Assembly (NCBI GenBank): GCA_903929895.1
Contig: CAIYWM010000468.1
Span: 1 to 7,594 of the forward strand
Length of the DNA: 7,594 bases
Source: an uncultured Alphaproteobacteria bacterium
GTDB taxonomy: Bacteria; Pseudomonadota; Alphaproteobacteria; Reyranellales; Reyranellaceae
Reading direction: 5' to 3'
Part shown: piece after piece, positions 6,240-7,594 of the stretch
Numbering within the stretch: position 1 is the first letter of the stretch
Layout: the number at the start of each line of letters is the position of its first letter
Program-made: the position numbers and the translations under genes
Notes under the pieces: model-generated
What the model saw: only the letters and a program-made list of their open reading frames with translations
The model's database searches: none
What the model was told of the DNA's origin: nothing

Positions 6240-6826
6240 GTGGCTGCGGCATCATCCCCCTTGGCTTCCGGTCCAATCACCCCCTGACCGCCGGCGTGCA
6301 CCGATCGTTCGCTCCGGAAACGGGCCTGGCCAGGCAGCGACATCCGTCTGGAAGCCGACATAGGCCATGCACCTCGGATCGAAGGGCATCTCCGGCGGAG
6401 CCTTCTACATCCTCGGATCAGCCATCACCTTGGCATTGACATTGTCGCGATGGACGCGGCCCTTGCGCGCAAGGCGCAGGCGGGGCTCGACATGGTCGCC
6501 GCGCAGCTGCGCGACGCGCTCTGTGCCTCAGGCGTCGTGAAGTGTCTGGTCCGGCGTCGTTGTTCGGCACACGGTTGAGACCGCTCGTTCTCGGGACCGT
6601 TCACAGCATGTGTTGCGCGCATGCGTGGCGCGAATGCCCGTGAACATTGCAGAAATTCAATCCGCCTATTCGTCTCTGGCGGGTTGCAAACATTGATCTA
6701 TCACCGAACTCTAGATAACGTTGGTCTTGGGAATAGGTGACCTTGGGAAGGGTCACCACCGTGGGCGTCGGAGGGGTCCGATGCACCAGGTCACGGTCTT
6801 GGTGTTGTGGGAAGGGTGTAAAGTAA
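6240..6826. other. 587-base gap without a recognisable gene
   Basis: The left part (6240-6570) is GC-rich with short open frames on both strands but none I recognise. A 57-residue plus-strand frame at 6367-6540 opens MHLGSKGISGGAFYILGSA and soon turns Arg-rich. Another frame is open from 6288 to 6573 but its only ATG is at 6450. These may be decayed coding sequence or chance. The right part (about 6640-6826) is less GC-rich and holds the leader of the NRPS gene. It contains nested inverted repeats (GTTCAC 6599-6604 with GTGAAC 6640-6645; GCATG 6606-6610 with CATGC 6620-6624) and a hairpin at 6736-6757. I found no convincing -35/-10 pair for either flanking gene. Confidence 0.6.
6736..6757 (+). 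promoter_or_regulatory. Inverted repeat upstream of the NRPS gene, possible operator
   Basis: GGTGACC (6736-6742) and GGTCACC (6751-6757) form a perfect 7-bp inverted repeat with an 8-base spacer, 69 bases before the NRPS start. A further GGTCAC lies at 6789-6794, and the phrase CTTGGGAA occurs twice nearby, 16 bases apart (6726-6733 and 6742-6749). It could be a regulator site or an RNA hairpin in the leader; no regulator can be named. Confidence 0.35.
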
Positions 6827-7594
6827 ATGGCTGGGGTACAACCTGGCGTCGCAACGTCCGCTACGTGCGGCGGCGACGCCGATGCGTTCGACTTCGAGGA
6901 TGTGGGCGGAACGATCACCGGGCGGTTTGCCGCGAGCGCAGCCGCTGCCGCGGCTTCGGTCGCCATCGTCCAGCGCGATCAGACGACGACCTATGCCGAG
7001 CTCGATCGCCGCTCCAACAAGCTCGCGCGCTACCTGGTCCGCCAAGGCGTCGGCGCCGGAGATGTGATCGCATTGCATGCCGGCCGCTCCGTCGGCTCGA
7101 TCGTGGCGATTCTCGCGACCCTCAAGGTAGGCGCTGCCTACGCGCCGTTCGACCCCGCCGCGCCTCCCGACTGCCTCGCCTGGCTCCTCAATGATTGCGG
7201 CGCCCGCCTCACGCTGACCGGCCGGCCCGACGCAGCGGACCTGCCAGGGCAGGTGCTCGGCCTCGATGCGGCGTTGGCGGCATGCGAGCGCGAGGACGGA
7301 TCGGCGATCGAGGATCGCTGCCGTCCCGACGACATTGCCTACCTGATGTACACGTCGGGCTCGACCGGCCGCCCGAAGGGAGCCGCCGTGCCGCATCGCG
7401 CCGTGGTCCGCCTCGTGACCGACCAGACCTACGCGCGCTTCGCCGCCGACGAGGTGTTCCTGCACGCAGCCCCGCTGCCCTTCGACGCCAGCACGTTCGA
7501 GATCTGGGGCACGTTGCTGCACGGTGCGCGGGGCGTCCTCGTCGAGGAGGATCGAGCCTCCCTGCAGCAGATCGCCGACACGATACAGCGCCAC
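6827..7594 (+). CDS. NRPS-type amino acid adenylation protein, 3' end outside window
   Basis: The first 256 residues of a protein that runs off the right edge. Adenylation domains activate an amino acid as its AMP ester and load it on a carrier protein. Core motifs appear in order: A1 TYAELD (55-60), A2 LKVGAAYAPFDP (99-110), A3 YTSGSTGRPKG (175-185), and A4 FDAS (219-222), followed by TFEIWGTLLHGA. Asp220 matches GrsA Asp235, which holds the substrate amino group, so an alpha-amino acid is likely. Ala221 and Phe224 match pocket positions 236 and 239; the other pocket residues are beyond the window. No condensation domain precedes it: residues 1-45 are a short Ala-rich leader. This fits an initiation module, a stand-alone enzyme or a short NRPS. 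An in-frame TAA at 6824-6826 abuts the ATG, so no earlier start exists. The purine-rich GGGAAGGG at 6809-6816 may be the ribosome binding site, ten bases away. Confidence 0.93.
   Translation, partial: MAGVQPGVATSATCGGDADAFDFEDVGGTITGRFAASAAAAAASVAIVQRDQTTTYAELDRRSNKLARYLVRQGVGAGDVIALHAGRSVGSIVAILATLKVGAAYAPFDPAAPPDCLAWLLNDCGARLTLTGRPDAADLPGQVLGLDAALAACEREDGSAIEDRCRPDDIAYLMYTSGSTGRPKGAAVPHRAVVRLVTDQTYARFAADEVFLHAAPLPFDASTFEIWGTLLHGARGVLVEEDRASLQQIADTIQRH

Noticed and set aside
4926..6287. 453-codon plus-strand frame across the methyltransferase end and the FecR gene
   Set aside because: It overlaps two supported genes in other frames and its translation is Arg/Pro/Ala-rich with no domain.
6367..6540. 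57-residue frame with a hydrophobic start, loosely like a transporter fragment (SKGISGGAFYILG)
   Set aside because: The similarity is a short impression only. The frame becomes Arg-rich after 27 residues and no ribosome binding site is visible.
7239..7254. Perfect inverted repeat ACCTGCC-AG-GGCAGGT, reminiscent of a lux-type box
   Set aside because: It lies inside the NRPS coding sequence, far from any start, and its length and spacing do not match a standard lux box.

Overview
The window looks like chromosomal DNA from a GC-rich alphaproteobacterium (about two thirds G+C by eye). Supporting signs are the coding style, the cbpA-cbpM pair, a DUF1194 protein (a family I associate mainly with alphaproteobacteria), and a dispersed palindromic repeat of the CCTCATCCTGAGGA...GTCTCGAAGGATG type common in Bradyrhizobium/Reyranella-like genomes. 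I cannot fix the genus from sequence alone.

Layout: (1) 66-651, plus strand, a flavodoxin-fold NAD(P)H oxidoreductase broken by a one-base frameshift near 222. (2) 684-797, a REP-like element that can fold into a cruciform, lying between two convergent genes. (3) 840-2104, minus strand, the co-chaperone pair cbpA (1166-2104) and its modulator cbpM (840-1169), overlapping by ATGA. A possible heat-shock-type promoter lies directly upstream of cbpA. (4) 2159-3367, minus strand, an acyl-CoA dehydrogenase that may read through into cbpA-cbpM. (5) 3500-4411, plus strand, a secreted DUF1194 (von Willebrand A-like) protein, divergent from the dehydrogenase. (6) 4495-5334, plus strand, a class I SAM-dependent methyltransferase with a hairpin just ahead of its ribosome binding site. 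(7) 5331-6224, minus strand, an exported FecR-domain protein with a Gly/Pro-rich tail; it shares a CTAG stop palindrome with the methyltransferase. (8) 6240-6826, a gap without a recognisable gene but with several inverted repeats, more AT-rich near its end. (9) 6827-7594, plus strand, the start of a non-ribosomal peptide synthetase-type protein that opens directly with an adenylation domain and runs off the window.

The genes do not form one obvious pathway. Only cbpA-cbpM is a clear functional unit. The other genes are mostly single transcription units facing in alternating directions, as in ordinary core/accessory chromosome. The NRPS gene at the right edge may open a biosynthetic cluster outside the window. 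I see no CRISPR array, tRNA, rRNA, transposase or phage gene, and no clear new defence or mobile system.
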